NCBI RefSeq assembly: GCF_019977755.1
Contig: NZ_AP025144.1
Location: forward strand, 1,984,001 to 2,048,000
Length of the DNA: 64,000 nt
Reading direction: 5' to 3'
From: Vibrio penaeicida
Lineage (GTDB): Bacteria; Pseudomonadota; Gammaproteobacteria; Enterobacterales; Vibrionaceae
How positions within the stretch are numbered: the first letter of the stretch is position 1; each line of letters opens with the position of its first letter. Below, piece after piece: positions 27,128 through 36,569 of this stretch. The position numbers were made by a program, and so were the translations under genes. A model generated the notes under the pieces. The model searched no databases and was not told the origin of the DNA. It was given only the letters and a program-made list of their open reading frames with translations.

Positions 27128-28093
27128 ATGTTACATCGCATATTGATCGCTACTTTTGCGTTGTTTCTGGTGTTCGTCAGCAACCCTATATTTGCTGACG
27201 AATCCGCCAACGCGGAAAGAGAAATAGCCCAATTGGCGGGTGCCGATTACTGGCGACAAGTTAAAGATGGCGAAGAAGGGTACACCACGTCCAAGGGATT
27301 GGAGCACGGTATGCTCATCAATACGACTGGGCAACTATGGCGTGAAATAAGAAATAAATGGATAACACCCATTGGCGGCTACATGATCTTAGGTGCATTT
27401 GGTGCACTGCTGGCCTTCTATCTATGGGCAGGGCAAATCAAACTGTCTAAGGAGCGGACTGGCAATAAAGTACTGCGCTGGACACCTTTTGAGCGTGCGC
27501 TCCATTGGTATACCGCTTCATTGTTTCTCATTTTGGCGTTATCTGGGCTTATGCTGATGTATGGAAAATACATTATGATGCCCGTTGTATCGTCTAGCGT
27601 TTGGGGATTTATCATTAGCGCGGCGAAGATTTCGCATAACTATTTAGGACCACTATTTGTATTTGGTTTGGTTGGTATGCTCATCAAATGGATGAAAAAC
27701 AACCTCTTCAACAAAGTCGATCTTGAATGGTTTAGGCAAGGTGGAGGCATTCTACCCAATGGTAAGCACCCTGAGGCAGATTTTTGTAACGGCGGTGAAA
27801 AGATATGGTTTTGGTTGCTCGCCACGGCAGGCGTGACCGTTTGTGTGACAGGGTTAATCATGGATTTCCCAATGTTCAACCAAACTCGCGAACTCATGCA
27901 GATTGTTAATGTGCTTCACGCCATATCGTCTCTAGGGCTGATAGCCGCTTCATTGGGGCATATTTACATCGGTACTGTCGGGACAGAAGGGGCACTAGAA
28001 GGCATGAAGACAGGTTATGTTGATGAAACATGGGCAAAACAGCACCACAACATCTGGTATAAAAAGGTGAAGAAGCAAGAGGGCGAAAGCTAA
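27128..28093 (+). CDS. fdhC: Formate dehydrogenase cytochrome b subunit
   Basis: Membrane subunit of 321 residues that anchors the enzyme and passes electrons to the quinone pool. It has a cleavable signal peptide (to about residue 24, PIFADE), then a periplasmic stretch of about 55 residues found in this FdhC type. Four transmembrane helices follow, at about 80-100, 122-145, 165-187 and 230-290 (the last region holds two). Haem-ligand histidines are expected in FERALHWYTASL and in the VLHAISSLGLIAASLGHIY helix. It is the last gene of the operon, followed by a strong terminator. Confidence 0.92.
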   Translation: MLHRILIATFALFLVFVSNPIFADESANAEREIAQLAGADYWRQVKDGEEGYTTSKGLEHGMLINTTGQLWREIRNKWITPIGGYMILGAFGALLAFYLWAGQIKLSKERTGNKVLRWTPFERALHWYTASLFLILALSGLMLMYGKYIMMPVVSSSVWGFIISAAKISHNYLGPLFVFGLVGMLIKWMKNNLFNKVDLEWFRQGGGILPNGKHPEADFCNGGEKIWFWLLATAGVTVCVTGLIMDFPMFNQTRELMQIVNVLHAISSLGLIAASLGHIYIGTVGTEGALEGMKTGYVDETWAKQHHNIWYKKVKKQEGES

Positions 28094-28117
28094 TATTCAG
28101 CTTGCGCGTTCTCACTT

Positions 28118-28150
28118 AAAAAAACGGTCCTAAATTAGGACCGTTTTTTT
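28118..28150 (+). terminator. Rho-independent terminator of the fdh operon
   Basis: A perfect 15-bp stem (AAAAAAACGGTCCTA with TAGGACCGTTTTTTT) around the loop AAT, ending in seven T. It lies 24 bases after the fdhC stop and also works on the minus strand for the kinase gene. Confidence 0.92.
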
Positions 28151-28224
28151 GATGCATGCTGCTTTCCATGCCAAATCGTTCAAATTTGTTACGCAAAGCA
28201 TGGCGACTATGGTTTGACTGAACA

Positions 28225-29937
28225 TCATTGGGCTTTAGGGATTTTTAGTGTCACGTTTGTGAATTCATTCAGTTCTGACTCTATTCGTATTGAGCCGTGT
28301 AATTTTTGCATTACAAATTGCGCGATCGTTAATCCCAGCCCTGATGCATTCTTCTTTCCGTTGTTGGTGTAGAAAGGGTCGAATACCTTGGTCAGGGTTT
28401 CTTCATCGATACCCGTACCGTTATCTTTTATCGACAACCGAACAAACTGGTTATCAGACGAAGTTGCCACCTCAATTTTCGCATTGTCTTGGGGGCCCTT
28501 ATTGTCGATCGACTCGATGGCATTCCTAAACACTACCTCAAGGACTTTGCGTACCATATTACGGTTGCCTACTACGACAAGTGATTCATCTATTTGCTTA
28601 ATCACCTCAATGCCTTCTGGCTTCATGTAGAGGTCGTTGTCAGAAAAGACGCTCTGGAGCTTAAAGGGAGTCAGTTTTGCATCCAACGCTTTATCTGCGA
28701 AAACTCGCAAACTAAGAAGCACGTCTTTGACACGCAATAAACCTGCTTCTGAATCTTGAATCACCGCGTGTATGTCATCCAGTACTTCAGCGATATCCGT
28801 CTCTTCATAAAAGGTTGCAACAATTTCATGTTTTTGTTCATTATTTGGTTCAATAAACAACTGTTTGTGGAGCGCTAAAAGCGCAAGAATCGACTCGATG
28901 TATTGCTTTAGAGGCTCGAAATTCCCAAGAGTAGAACTAATAGGGTTATTCATTTCGTGCAAAAGACCAACGGCAATGCTGCTTAAGGAATGCATTTTCT
29001 CTGATTGGATTTGATCTTCATTATCCGATTGAATGTGGCTTAGTGAATCCTGTGCCTCTTGATACTTATGGCTTGTTTCCGTGATGGCATAGCGCCTTTC
29101 GAAGCTCGAATTCAATTGGGTGGACACTTGTTCCAGTATTTTTAAATTCGCAGTGTTGATCAGCTCTGGGTGTTGGTTATCGATAATACACACAATGGTG
29201 TACTTTAATTTCCCATACGTGCAAATAGGGAAGAGTAGCAAAGCCGCACCACTAAACAAGTCTTGTATTGCGTTAGACGGTTCTCTGTTTATTACAGGGT
29301 GCTGCAAGGTTCCATCTAATGGGATGTTTTTCGAAAGCATAACCTTCAATGAGTCATCAAGCTCAGCGAGTATGCCTTGCTTCAGTCGATACACGTTGGG
29401 TGGTTGAGAATTTTCGGGTGCGTCAAATAGAAAGGATATTTTGGCGTTACAGTACTGACCAATCGCACTCACAATATCAGCGACGAACAACGTATCATCG
29501 GAATGGGTTATGTCCGAACGTCCGACTCGCAGTAACATGGTGAGCCGGCTGTTTATGTTCGCCTGATTGTCATTAATGGCTTTATGCCTTTGCACTGCAC
29601 GTTCGAAATGCATGTTTAACTCATTCTCTGGTGTGTTTTTCAGACTGAACGAGTGGTCAATGCATGGCAATGACGTGCTGGGCTTCATACCTTCATCAAA
29701 AACGACCCAAATCGTTGCCGAGAGTTTATTTAGGGTATTTCGAACGTGTTGAGTTAGCTCATAAATATCATCAAATGAATTGTCTGAGCAGTGAAGAACA
29801 ATAATATCAGGGTCAAGTGAACGAATTGAAGGCACGACTTGCTTAAGATCCGCAAATTCTGCACTAATCTCTTTGCTTTTATACAACCTTGCAAATGGCT
29901 CTTTAAGCATTTCTGACATTAAAATTTTGATAGGCAT
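28225..29937 (-). CDS. Orphan sensor histidine kinase with degenerate receiver
   Basis: A 570-residue cytoplasmic kinase without clear transmembrane helices. Residues 1-120 look like a receiver fold (PDIIVLHCSDNS) but lack the usual acidic pair. Residues about 130-285 are GAF-like. A short coiled coil leads to the phosphoacceptor helix (GLLHEMNNPISSTLGN, about residue 330). The ATPase domain follows: N box VFRNAIESID, G1 DNGTGIDEET, F box FDPFYTNNGKK, G2 ASGLGLTIA. No response regulator gene is adjacent. It lies between the fdh and amtB operons, so a role in respiratory or nitrogen control is possible but unproven. Confidence 0.85.
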   Translation of the reverse strand: MPIKILMSEMLKEPFARLYKSKEISAEFADLKQVVPSIRSLDPDIIVLHCSDNSFDDIYELTQHVRNTLNKLSATIWVVFDEGMKPSTSLPCIDHSFSLKNTPENELNMHFERAVQRHKAINDNQANINSRLTMLLRVGRSDITHSDDTLFVADIVSAIGQYCNAKISFLFDAPENSQPPNVYRLKQGILAELDDSLKVMLSKNIPLDGTLQHPVINREPSNAIQDLFSGAALLLFPICTYGKLKYTIVCIIDNQHPELINTANLKILEQVSTQLNSSFERRYAITETSHKYQEAQDSLSHIQSDNEDQIQSEKMHSLSSIAVGLLHEMNNPISSTLGNFEPLKQYIESILALLALHKQLFIEPNNEQKHEIVATFYEETDIAEVLDDIHAVIQDSEAGLLRVKDVLLSLRVFADKALDAKLTPFKLQSVFSDNDLYMKPEGIEVIKQIDESLVVVGNRNMVRKVLEVVFRNAIESIDNKGPQDNAKIEVATSSDNQFVRLSIKDNGTGIDEETLTKVFDPFYTNNGKKNASGLGLTIAQFVMQKLHGSIRIESELNEFTNVTLKIPKAQ

Positions 29938-30099
29938 AAATTATCAAATTCATAGAGTTGGGCTACTTTTTAGGATAGTTCAACTTGATTCAGTGCGCAT
30001 AAAAGAAAAGGAAAAACATCCACTCTTACTTTGGTAAAACAAAATAGTGTGATTGGCGTCTGTTTATGTGGTTTGGTGAGAACCTGTTCATGACCAACC

Positions 30100-30117
30100 T
30101 GCACCAATATGGAAAAT
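30100..30117 (+). promoter_or_regulatory. Candidate NtrC site 1
   Basis: TGCACCAATATGGAAAAT matches the left half and core of the NtrC consensus TGCACC-N5-GGTGCA well, while the right half is poor. It lies about 135 bases before the sigma-54 promoter, a usual enhancer distance. Confidence 0.5.
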
Positions 30118-30132
30118 CCAAATCAGTGCAAT

Positions 30133-30149
30133 CTCACCATATTAGTGCA
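30133..30149 (-). promoter_or_regulatory. Candidate NtrC site 2
   Basis: On the minus strand TGCACTAATATGGTGAG matches the NtrC consensus TGCAC(C/T)..TGGTGCA in all but the last bases. With site 1 it makes a pair of enhancer elements about 33 bases apart. Confidence 0.55.
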
Positions 30150-30243
30150 AGTGCGACATCCTTCATTCCCCAATCATTACTGCATACATAATTAACCTTT
30201 AAATAACAATATCTTAAGTTTTTAACTTTGCGTTTTTAAGCCT

Positions 30244-30260
30244 TGGAACGATCTTTGCGT
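30244..30260 (+). promoter_or_regulatory. Sigma-54 (RpoN) promoter of amtB
   Basis: TTGGAACGATCTTTGCG has the invariant GG (30245) and GC (30257) separated by exactly ten bases, close to the consensus TTGGCACGATTTTTGCA. It lies about 90 bases before the amtB start. Confidence 0.8.
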
Positions 30261-30348
30261 AATTAGCTCTAGTTCAATTCCCCAAAATTGGGAAGCAAAA
30301 CTAATAGCACAGGAAGCGTGCAAGATATTACAAAAGGAGTAATTAAAG

Positions 30349-31569
30349 ATGAGTAATTCCGTTGCGGATGTGCAAGGTGCCGTTCACACACTCACTCAAA
30401 GTTCAGATACCTTGTTTCTTCTACTTGGTGCCATCATGGTTTTCCTCATGCATGCTGGTTTCGCCTTTCTCGAAGTAGGAACTGTGCGTAAGAAAAACCA
30501 AGTCAATGCGCTGGTGAAAATTCTCGCAGATTTCGGTGTTTCCGCTATTGCGTATTTCTTTATTGGGTACTGGGTCGCTTACGGGGCGAATTTCTTTGCT
30601 GACGCAGAAACACTTTCAGCAGGCAACGGGTACGAGCTGGTCAAATTCTTTTTCTTACTTACTTTTGCAGCGGCTATTCCCGCCATCGTGTCCGGTGGCA
30701 TAGCAGAACGTGCACGTTTCTATCCTGTTCTTATCGCCACCTTTTTTACTGTGGGGCTGGTTTACCCATTGTTCGAAGGGATCATCTGGAATGGTAATTA
30801 CGGCTTGCAAGATTGGTTTGAATCCTCATTTGGTGCGGCATTCCACGATTTCGCTGGATCAGTTGTAGTGCACGGTGTTGGCGGGTGGATCGCGTTAGTT
30901 GCCGTCATTTTTCTGGGAATGCGTAACGGCCGTGTACGCGCTGGAAAGCACACGAACTTCGCGCCTTCAAACATACCATTCTTGGCGTTAGGTGCATGGA
31001 TCCTTTGTGTTGGGTGGTTCGGGTTTAACGTTATGTCGGCACAAACTTTAAATGGAATCAGCGGTCTTGTTGCAATGAACTCCTTAATGGCCATGACGGG
31101 GGGTATCCTTACAGCACTTGTTGCAGGCCGAAATGACCCAGGCTTCATCCACAATGGTCCCTTAGCTGGGCTGGTGGCTGTTTGTGCTGGCTCTGATCTT
31201 ATGCATCCGATTGGCGCACTTATTACTGGCGGTGTTGCGGGAGCAGTGTTTGTTTACTTGTTCACGTACCTACAAAACAAAACCAAAATAGACGATGTAT
31301 TGGGTGTGTGGCCTCTTCACGGTGTTTGTGGTGCTTGGGGTGGCATTGCTGCTGGTATCTTTGGTCAGAGTGCACTGGGTGGGCTAGGAGGCGTGAGCAT
31401 AACGGTTCAAGTCTTGGGTACTATTATTGGTATCGTAGTAGCTGTCGCTGGTGCCGCTGCGGTTTATGGCGTATTAAATCTCGTTACTGGGCTCAGACTT
31501 TCTGAAGAAGACGAATTCAATGGTGCGGATTTGGCGATCCATAAGATCAGCTCTACCAGCGAAGACTAA
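30349..31569 (+). CDS. amtB: Ammonium transporter
   Basis: An inner-membrane channel of 406 residues that conducts ammonia/ammonium. It starts without a cleavable signal and has about eleven transmembrane helices. The signature DFAGSVVVHGVGG carries the first pore histidine and HGVCGAWGGIAAG the second (His168 and His318 in E. coli). FGFNVMSAQTL and the C-terminal DLAIHKISS end are also Amt-like. No glnK gene is next to it, although Amt genes usually pair with one. The upstream sigma-54 promoter and NtrC-like sites imply induction by nitrogen limitation. Confidence 0.94.
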   Translation: MSNSVADVQGAVHTLTQSSDTLFLLLGAIMVFLMHAGFAFLEVGTVRKKNQVNALVKILADFGVSAIAYFFIGYWVAYGANFFADAETLSAGNGYELVKFFFLLTFAAAIPAIVSGGIAERARFYPVLIATFFTVGLVYPLFEGIIWNGNYGLQDWFESSFGAAFHDFAGSVVVHGVGGWIALVAVIFLGMRNGRVRAGKHTNFAPSNIPFLALGAWILCVGWFGFNVMSAQTLNGISGLVAMNSLMAMTGGILTALVAGRNDPGFIHNGPLAGLVAVCAGSDLMHPIGALITGGVAGAVFVYLFTYLQNKTKIDDVLGVWPLHGVCGAWGGIAAGIFGQSALGGLGGVSITVQVLGTIIGIVVAVAGAAAVYGVLNLVTGLRLSEEDEFNGADLAIHKISSTSED

Positions 31570-31620
31570 TGGCTACTGCCCCTATAACCACTCTATGATA
31601 CTGCAGTATCAATCTTTAGA

Positions 31621-31645
31621 AGAGCGACTTGAGTCGCTCTTTTTA
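31621..31645 (+). terminator. Terminator of amtB
   Basis: AGAGCGACT and AGTCGCTCT pair around TG and are followed by TTTTT. It lies 51 bases after the amtB stop. Confidence 0.85.
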
Positions 31646-31731
31646 CGACTATGGTCTACCGCTAATCCCTTTCTACTACTGTGCCTTTAGTGCTAATGTT
31701 AACAACAGATAAATACAAGGATGCATGTCGT

Positions 31732-32469
31732 ATGAACTTCCCTTACAGAAACATTGTTATTCTCACTGGAGCCGGAATATCCGCTGAGTCGGGCATTCAA
31801 ACGTTTCGAGCGCAAGATGGTTTGTGGGAAAACCATAAAATTGAAGACGTCGCTACACCAGAAGGCTTTCAGCGTGATCCTGAGCTCGTTCAGGATTTCT
31901 ATAACCAAAGACGTAGAAAGCTACAAGATCCGTCCATTGCACCTAACGCGGCACACCAAGCGTTAGGAAAGCTTGAAGAACTATTGGATGGAAAAGTCAC
32001 CGTAATTACCCAAAATATTGATAACCTCCATGAGCGCGGTGGAACGCAAAATATCATTCACATGCATGGTGAGTTGCTTAAAGCACGCTGCAGCGAGTCT
32101 AACCAAGTTGTAGACTGCTCAGACGATATATTGGCGGGTGATCTATGCCATTGTTGTCAAATGCCTTCGCAAGTGCGTCCTCATATCGTTTGGTTTGGTG
32201 AAATGCCGCTGAAAATGGGTGAAATCTACGCGGCGTTGGAAGAGGCTGATTTATTTATCTCTATTGGCACTTCGGGTGTCGTATATCCAGCCGCTGGCTT
32301 TGTTCATGATGCGAGAATGCATGGTGCACATACTATCGAAATTAATTTAGAGCCGAGCGCGGTAGAAAGTGAATTCGAAGAAAAGCGCTACGGAAAAGCA
32401 AGCTTAGAGGTGCCTAAGTTGGTAGAAGAATTGTTGAGTGCTCCAGATGCAATGAGGGCTCAGGCTTAA
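31732..32469 (+). CDS. cobB: NAD-dependent protein deacylase, sirtuin
   Basis: A class III sirtuin of 245 residues that removes acetyl or succinyl groups from lysines using NAD. Motifs: [15 protein letters not shown] (NAD binding), [12 protein letters not shown], the catalytic His in [11 protein letters not shown], and a zinc site formed by two Cys pairs (C..C in [11 protein letters not shown] and CHCC). YNQRRRKL contains the Tyr-xx-Arg pair linked to desuccinylase activity in E. coli CobB. Start ATG 31732 is chosen over GTG 31681 because AAGGA lies nine bases upstream and it fits the family N-terminus. Confidence 0.92.
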   Translation: MNFPYRNIVILTGAGISAESGIQTFRAQDGLWENHKIEDVATPEGFQRDPELVQDFYNQRRRKLQDPSIAPNAAHQALGKLEELLDGKVTVITQNIDNLHERGGTQNIIHMHGELLKARCSESNQVVDCSDDILAGDLCHCCQMPSQVRPHIVWFGEMPLKMGEIYAALEEADLFISIGTSGVVYPAAGFVHDARMHGAHTIEINLEPSAVESEFEEKRYGKASLEVPKLVEELLSAPDAMRAQA

Positions 32470-32513
32470 GGTTTTCTTCATTAAGGCATCGTTATTCATG
32501 TAGCAAGAACTAA

Positions 32514-32537
32514 AAAAGCGGGACAATGCCCGCTTTT
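32514..32537. terminator. Bidirectional terminator, cobB / potD
   Basis: AAAAGCGGG and CCCGCTTTT form a 9-bp stem around ACAATG, with A-run and T-run on the two sides. It lies between the converging cobB and potD genes. Confidence 0.85.
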
Positions 32538-32577
32538 GCTTTTTCATGTGATGTTACTGAAACCCAAGTTCAGGTAA

Positions 32578-33621
32578 TTACATGTTTACTTTCAGCTTTT
32601 GGAAGTACTCTTCGTAAAGCGTGCTCGCTTCACCCACTTCATCTTGCCATTCACCTTTTTCCATCACTTCTTGTGGTGGGAAAATACTTGGATCATTGGC
32701 AAACTCTTTAGGTAAAAGTGGATACGCTGTTTTCACAGGAGTAGGGTAGCCAATCTCAACCGCGATTTTCGCAGCATTCTCTGGACGAAGAAGGAAATCG
32801 ATCATCTTATGAGCGGCTTCAACGTTCTTAGCGCCAGAAGGAATAGACAGGCTGTCCATCCAGAAGATGGTGCCTTTTTCTGGCCACACAATATCAATTG
32901 TCGCGCCTTCTTGGCGTGCTAAGTAAGCAGAGCCATTCCAAAGCATACCTAATGAGGTTTCACCTGCTAGGTAAGGGTTAGCAGGGAAATCTGAATTAAA
33001 TACCAAAACATTTGGCATCAATTTTTTCAGTTCTTCATACGCCGCTTTGATTTCGTCTGGGTTTGTTGTGTTAGCAGAATAACCCAGTTTGGTAAGGGCG
33101 ATGTGGAACACTTCACGTGAGTCGTCCATCATCATCAACTGACCTTCCCATTTCGGGTCCCAGAAATCTGCCCAGTTTTTGAATCTCGACTTGTCTAGCA
33201 TGTCGGAATTGATGCCGATACCTGTCGCGCCCCAAATATAAGGAATTGAGTAGTCATTACTTGGGTCAAAAGACTTATCTAGGTAGTTAGGATCAAGATC
33301 TGCAAAGTGAGAAAGTTTCTCTTTGTCGATTTTTTGCAGCATCTTCTCTTTGCGCATTTTGGAAACAAAATACGTTGAAGGCACAACCAAGTCGTAGCCA
33401 GCACCTTGAGTTTTTAACTTAGCGTACATGCTCTCGTTAGACTCGTAGGTAGAGTAGATAACTTTAATACCCGTTTCCTTAGTAAAGTCTTCTAGGACTT
33501 CGCTTGGGATGTATTCGGACCAATTGTAGAAATACAGTTCTTCGTCTGCAGCAAAAGCGTTGAAAGAAAGGATAGATGCAGCACTGATAAGACCAGCAAA
33601 CAGTCTAGAGCAATTTTTCAT
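32578..33621 (-). CDS. potD: Spermidine/putrescine-binding protein, paralogue 2
   Basis: A periplasmic solute-binding protein (347 residues) of the polyamine ABC importer. The signal peptide ends near residue 24 (SFNAFAADEE). Family segments are LYFYNWSEYIPSEVLEDF, GIKVIYSTYESNESMYAKLK, YDLVVPSTYFVSKM, PNVLVFNSDFPANPYL and MIDFLLRPENAAKIA. It is about 60 percent alike by eye to the second potD just upstream. A terminator separates the two copies, so this one probably also has its own promoter in 33622-33734. Confidence 0.92.
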   Translation of the reverse strand: MKNCSRLFAGLISAASILSFNAFAADEELYFYNWSEYIPSEVLEDFTKETGIKVIYSTYESNESMYAKLKTQGAGYDLVVPSTYFVSKMRKEKMLQKIDKEKLSHFADLDPNYLDKSFDPSNDYSIPYIWGATGIGINSDMLDKSRFKNWADFWDPKWEGQLMMMDDSREVFHIALTKLGYSANTTNPDEIKAAYEELKKLMPNVLVFNSDFPANPYLAGETSLGMLWNGSAYLARQEGATIDIVWPEKGTIFWMDSLSIPSGAKNVEAAHKMIDFLLRPENAAKIAVEIGYPTPVKTAYPLLPKEFANDPSIFPPQEVMEKGEWQDEVGEASTLYEEYFQKLKVNM

Positions 33622-33734
33622 TTTTTCCCTTTATCTGTTAGTGGGAGAGATTATTTCCAGCTCAACTTATTTGATCTGGATCTCACTCTCAGAGTTAAGT
33701 GGCAGAATTGTACTCCAGTTTTTAACGAATGAAA

Positions 33735-33756
33735 AAGGGCAATCGAAATTGCCCTT
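33735..33756 (-). terminator. Terminator between the two potD genes
   Basis: AAGGGCAAT and ATTGCCCTT pair around CGAA. On the minus strand the stem runs into TTTTTC. It lies 24 bases past the end of the first-transcribed potD. Confidence 0.8.
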
Positions 33757-33779
33757 ACAAATCATGTTTAAACGATATT

Positions 33780-34814
33780 TTATTGACCAGCTTTCAGCTT
33801 CATAAAGTACTCTTCATACTTCACTGTTTTGTCACCAACCGCTGCCTGCCATTCCACGCGATCCAAATCTTCTTGAGACGGGAAGAGTGGCGAGACATCT
33901 TTAAACTTCTCGTTGGATTCCTTTACTGCCGTTAAGTAACCCGCGTTCTTTGAAATTTGCTCCGCGATTTCAGGGCGAAGTAGAAAATCGATCATCTTAT
34001 GCGCAGCATCGACATTCGTTGCCCCTGAAGAGATTGCAAAATTATCCACCCAGCCAATACCGCCTTCTTTTGGGAACACCAATTCCAACGGCAAGCCTTC
34101 TGCCTGTGCAGCGGCAGCTGAGCCATTCCAAAGCATACCCACGCCAACGTCCCCTAACAGGTAAGGGGAAGCTGGGTTATCTGAGTTAAACACCAACACA
34201 TTTGGCATCAGTTTTTGCAGCTCTGCATATGCTTCATCAATCTGCTTTTCATTGGTGGTATTGCCGGAATAGCCTAATTTGCGTAACGCGATGTGGAACA
34301 CTTCACGGGTGTCATCCATCAACATCAGTTGACCTTCCAAATCGGAATTCCATAGGTCGCCCCAGCTATTAAACTGGCTTACATCATACATGTCCGTATT
34401 CACCGCTAAACCCGTAATCGCAACAACATGAGGAATAGAGTATTCGTTGTTTGGATCGTAGGGCTTGTTTAGATAATTGGTATCAAGCTTGGTGAAATTA
34501 GAAAGCTTCGACTTATCGATTTTTTGCAACATACCTTCGTCTCGCATCTTAGAAACGAAGTAGGTTGAAGGTACGACCAAATCATAACCTTTATTGTGTG
34601 TTTTCAGCTTGGCATACAAGGTTTCGTTTGACTCATACGTTGAGTAAATCACCTTGATACCCGTTTCATCGGTAAACTGCTTTAAGAGGTCGCTAGAAAT
34701 GTACGGCCCCCAGTTCATGAATACCAATTCATCATTTTCGTTCGCTTGTACTGACTGAGTCAGTAAGGAAAGCGCACATGCACTACCAGCTAAAAAAGTA
34801 GCCCATTTTTTCAT
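33780..34814 (-). CDS. potD: Spermidine/putrescine-binding protein, paralogue 1
   Basis: A 344-residue periplasmic binding protein. The start at 34814 has GGAG nine bases upstream, and the signal peptide is KKWATFLAGSACALSLLTQS. It shares with its neighbour LVFMNWGPYISSDLLKQF, GIKVIYSTYESNETLYAKLK, PNVLVFNSDNPASPYL and MIDFLLRPEIAEQIS. It is the copy next to potC, with a hairpin between them that may lower or separate its expression. V. cholerae also has tandem potD genes here, where one binds norspermidine and spermidine. Confidence 0.92.
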   Translation of the reverse strand: MKKWATFLAGSACALSLLTQSVQANENDELVFMNWGPYISSDLLKQFTDETGIKVIYSTYESNETLYAKLKTHNKGYDLVVPSTYFVSKMRDEGMLQKIDKSKLSNFTKLDTNYLNKPYDPNNEYSIPHVVAITGLAVNTDMYDVSQFNSWGDLWNSDLEGQLMLMDDTREVFHIALRKLGYSGNTTNEKQIDEAYAELQKLMPNVLVFNSDNPASPYLLGDVGVGMLWNGSAAAAQAEGLPLELVFPKEGGIGWVDNFAISSGATNVDAAHKMIDFLLRPEIAEQISKNAGYLTAVKESNEKFKDVSPLFPSQEDLDRVEWQAAVGDKTVKYEEYFMKLKAGQ

Positions 34815-34847
34815 TAACGTTAGCTCCAAACTAATCGAGATAAGAAA

Positions 34848-34872
34848 ACAGCGCAGTCCTATACTGCGCTGT
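34848..34872 (-). terminator. Hairpin between potC and potD
   Basis: ACAGCGCAGT and ACTGCGCTGT form a 10-bp stem around CCTAT. On the minus strand it is followed by TTTTCTT. It is likely a partial terminator or a processing/stability hairpin that uncouples potD from potABC. Confidence 0.7.
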
Positions 34873-34905
34873 CGAATAAATACAAACTGGTGTTATCACA
34901 CTAAT

Positions 34906-35676
34906 TTACTTTACTTTTTCTCTTGCTAGCAATTGTGAAATCACAACCAATACAAGAGATACCACCAACATCACAGTTGCCAATGCATTCACCTCTGGCG
35001 AAATGCCGACTTTCACCATTGAGTAAATCTTCAATGGCAGGATTTCATAAGTCGGTCCAGTAACAAATGAGCTGATGATGACGTCATCCAATGACAGGGT
35101 AAAACTAAGCAACCAACCCGCTGCAACTGCTGGTTTGGCTAGGGGTAATATGATCTGCTTCAATATAACCCATTCACTTGCTCCTAAATCTTTTGCGGCT
35201 TCCAACATTTTCACATCGAATCCATTGAGACGTGAATACACCGTCACCACCACAAATGGTAAACAGAAGGTAATATGAGCAAAGAAAAGGGTAAAGAAGC
35301 CCAATTGCACGCCCAAAACCAAAAACAGTGCTAGTAATGAAATTGCCATCACAATATCTGGCGACATCATTACGATGAACAACAAGCCATTCACCATGCC
35401 TTTCCCTTTAAACCGATAACGGAAAAGGGCAACAGCCGTCAGGCTACCAATGATGGTGGCAGCGGTTGCTGAAAAAACAGCAACGTTTAATGAGTGCCAC
35501 GCTGCTTGCATTAAGCTGTCGTTGTTAACAAGCGCCTCGTACCATTTGGTTGTGAATCCACCCCATTTCATGCCAAATTTGCTGGCATTGAAGGAGTTGA
35601 CGATCAACACAATGATTGGCAAATACAAAAACGCGTACACTAATGCCATAAAGCTAAACTTAATTGACTTGCCCAT
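34906..35676 (-). CDS. potC: Spermidine/putrescine ABC transporter permease PotC
   Basis: A 256-residue inner-membrane permease with about six transmembrane helices. The ATP-binding-protein contact loop is [25 protein letters not shown] (EAA motif). The ATG at 35676 shares its A with the TGA stop of potB, and GGAG is eight bases upstream, so translation is coupled. It pairs with PotB to form the channel powered by PotA. Confidence 0.93.
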   Translation of the reverse strand: MGKSIKFSFMALVYAFLYLPIIVLIVNSFNASKFGMKWGGFTTKWYEALVNNDSLMQAAWHSLNVAVFSATAATIIGSLTAVALFRYRFKGKGMVNGLLFIVMMSPDIVMAISLLALFLVLGVQLGFFTLFFAHITFCLPFVVVTVYSRLNGFDVKMLEAAKDLGASEWVILKQIILPLAKPAVAAGWLLSFTLSLDDVIISSFVTGPTYEILPLKIYSMVKVGISPEVNALATVMLVVSLVLVVISQLLAREKVK

Positions 35677-36569
35677 CAGCTTAGCTCCACTTTTTTGTTC
35701 AATAGTTTTCCTGCCCTGTAGTAGGCGTACAACATGATCGCCATGGCAACAGTAAGCGCGATGCTGGTTGCCGCACCAAATGGCCAATCGCGAGCATTAA
35801 GGACTTGGCTCTTAATGACATTACCGATCAGCAAGTTTTTTGCGCCTCCCAGTAAGTCTGAAATGTAGAACATGCCAAGCGCTGGTAATAACACCAATAA
35901 ACAACCGCCAATGATGCCTGGCATCGTGAGTGGCAATACTACTTTAAGCAAAGTTTGTAGTTTGTTTGCCCCAAGATCTTTTGCCGCTTCCAAGTAGGTG
36001 TCATCCAATTTTTCAATGGCCGAATACAAGGGCAAAATCATAAACGGAAGCAAGATATACACTAATCCAATCATGACAGCCGACTCGCTGTACATTATCC
36101 GAATGGGTTTATCGATAATATCCAACCCCAACAAGCTCTTATTTAAGATACCTTGCGTACCCAACACAATTTTCAATCCGTAAGTGCGAATCAGTGAGTT
36201 TGTCCAGAATGGTACAATCACCAAAAACAGCATAAACGGACGCCATTTCTCGGGCATTTTTGCCACGATGTAAGCAAACGGGTATCCAATCACCAAGCAC
36301 AGCAATGTGGCGACAATCGCCATATAGAACGAATGCCACAATACTTTAAAGTAGAGTGGGTCCGCTAAACGGGCATAGTTATCAAGCGTGAATGTCATCT
36401 CAATAAGGTTTGCTTCGTCACGCGTTAAAAAGCTGGTTCCGATGATCATGACATTTGGAATCAGCACAAAAATGACCAACCATCCGACAATCAGACCGAT
36501 GATCATTTTTTGTAGATTAAAAGCGCTATGCCATTTCAGTGAGTTTTTAAAATTAAACGTCTTGTTCAT
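35676..36569 (-). CDS. potB: Spermidine/putrescine ABC transporter permease PotB
   Basis: A 297-residue inner-membrane permease. It has a long first helix ([20 protein letters not shown]) and about six helices in all. The EAA loop is [24 protein letters not shown] 36569 is preferred over TTG 36596; either way the start lies inside the end of potA (17-base overlap), so the gene is co-translated with potA and potC. Confidence 0.92.
   Translation of the reverse strand: MNKTFNFKNSLKWHSAFNLQKMIIGLIVGWLVIFVLIPNVMIIGTSFLTRDEANLIEMTFTLDNYARLADPLYFKVLWHSFYMAIVATLLCLVIGYPFAYIVAKMPEKWRPFMLFLVIVPFWTNSLIRTYGLKIVLGTQGILNKSLLGLDIIDKPIRIMYSESAVMIGLVYILLPFMILPLYSAIEKLDDTYLEAAKDLGANKLQTLLKVVLPLTMPGIIGGCLLVLLPALGMFYISDLLGGAKNLLIGNVIKSQVLNARDWPFGAATSIALTVAMAIMLYAYYRAGKLLNKKVELS

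Larger units (their letters stand above)
29938..30348. promoter_or_regulatory. 411-base amtB upstream regulatory region
   Basis: No gene. It contains two NtrC-like sites, a sigma-54 promoter (each listed separately) and a ribosome site (AAAGGAG) before amtB at 30349. The part next to the kinase start (29938-30060) shows nothing definite. Confidence 0.6.
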
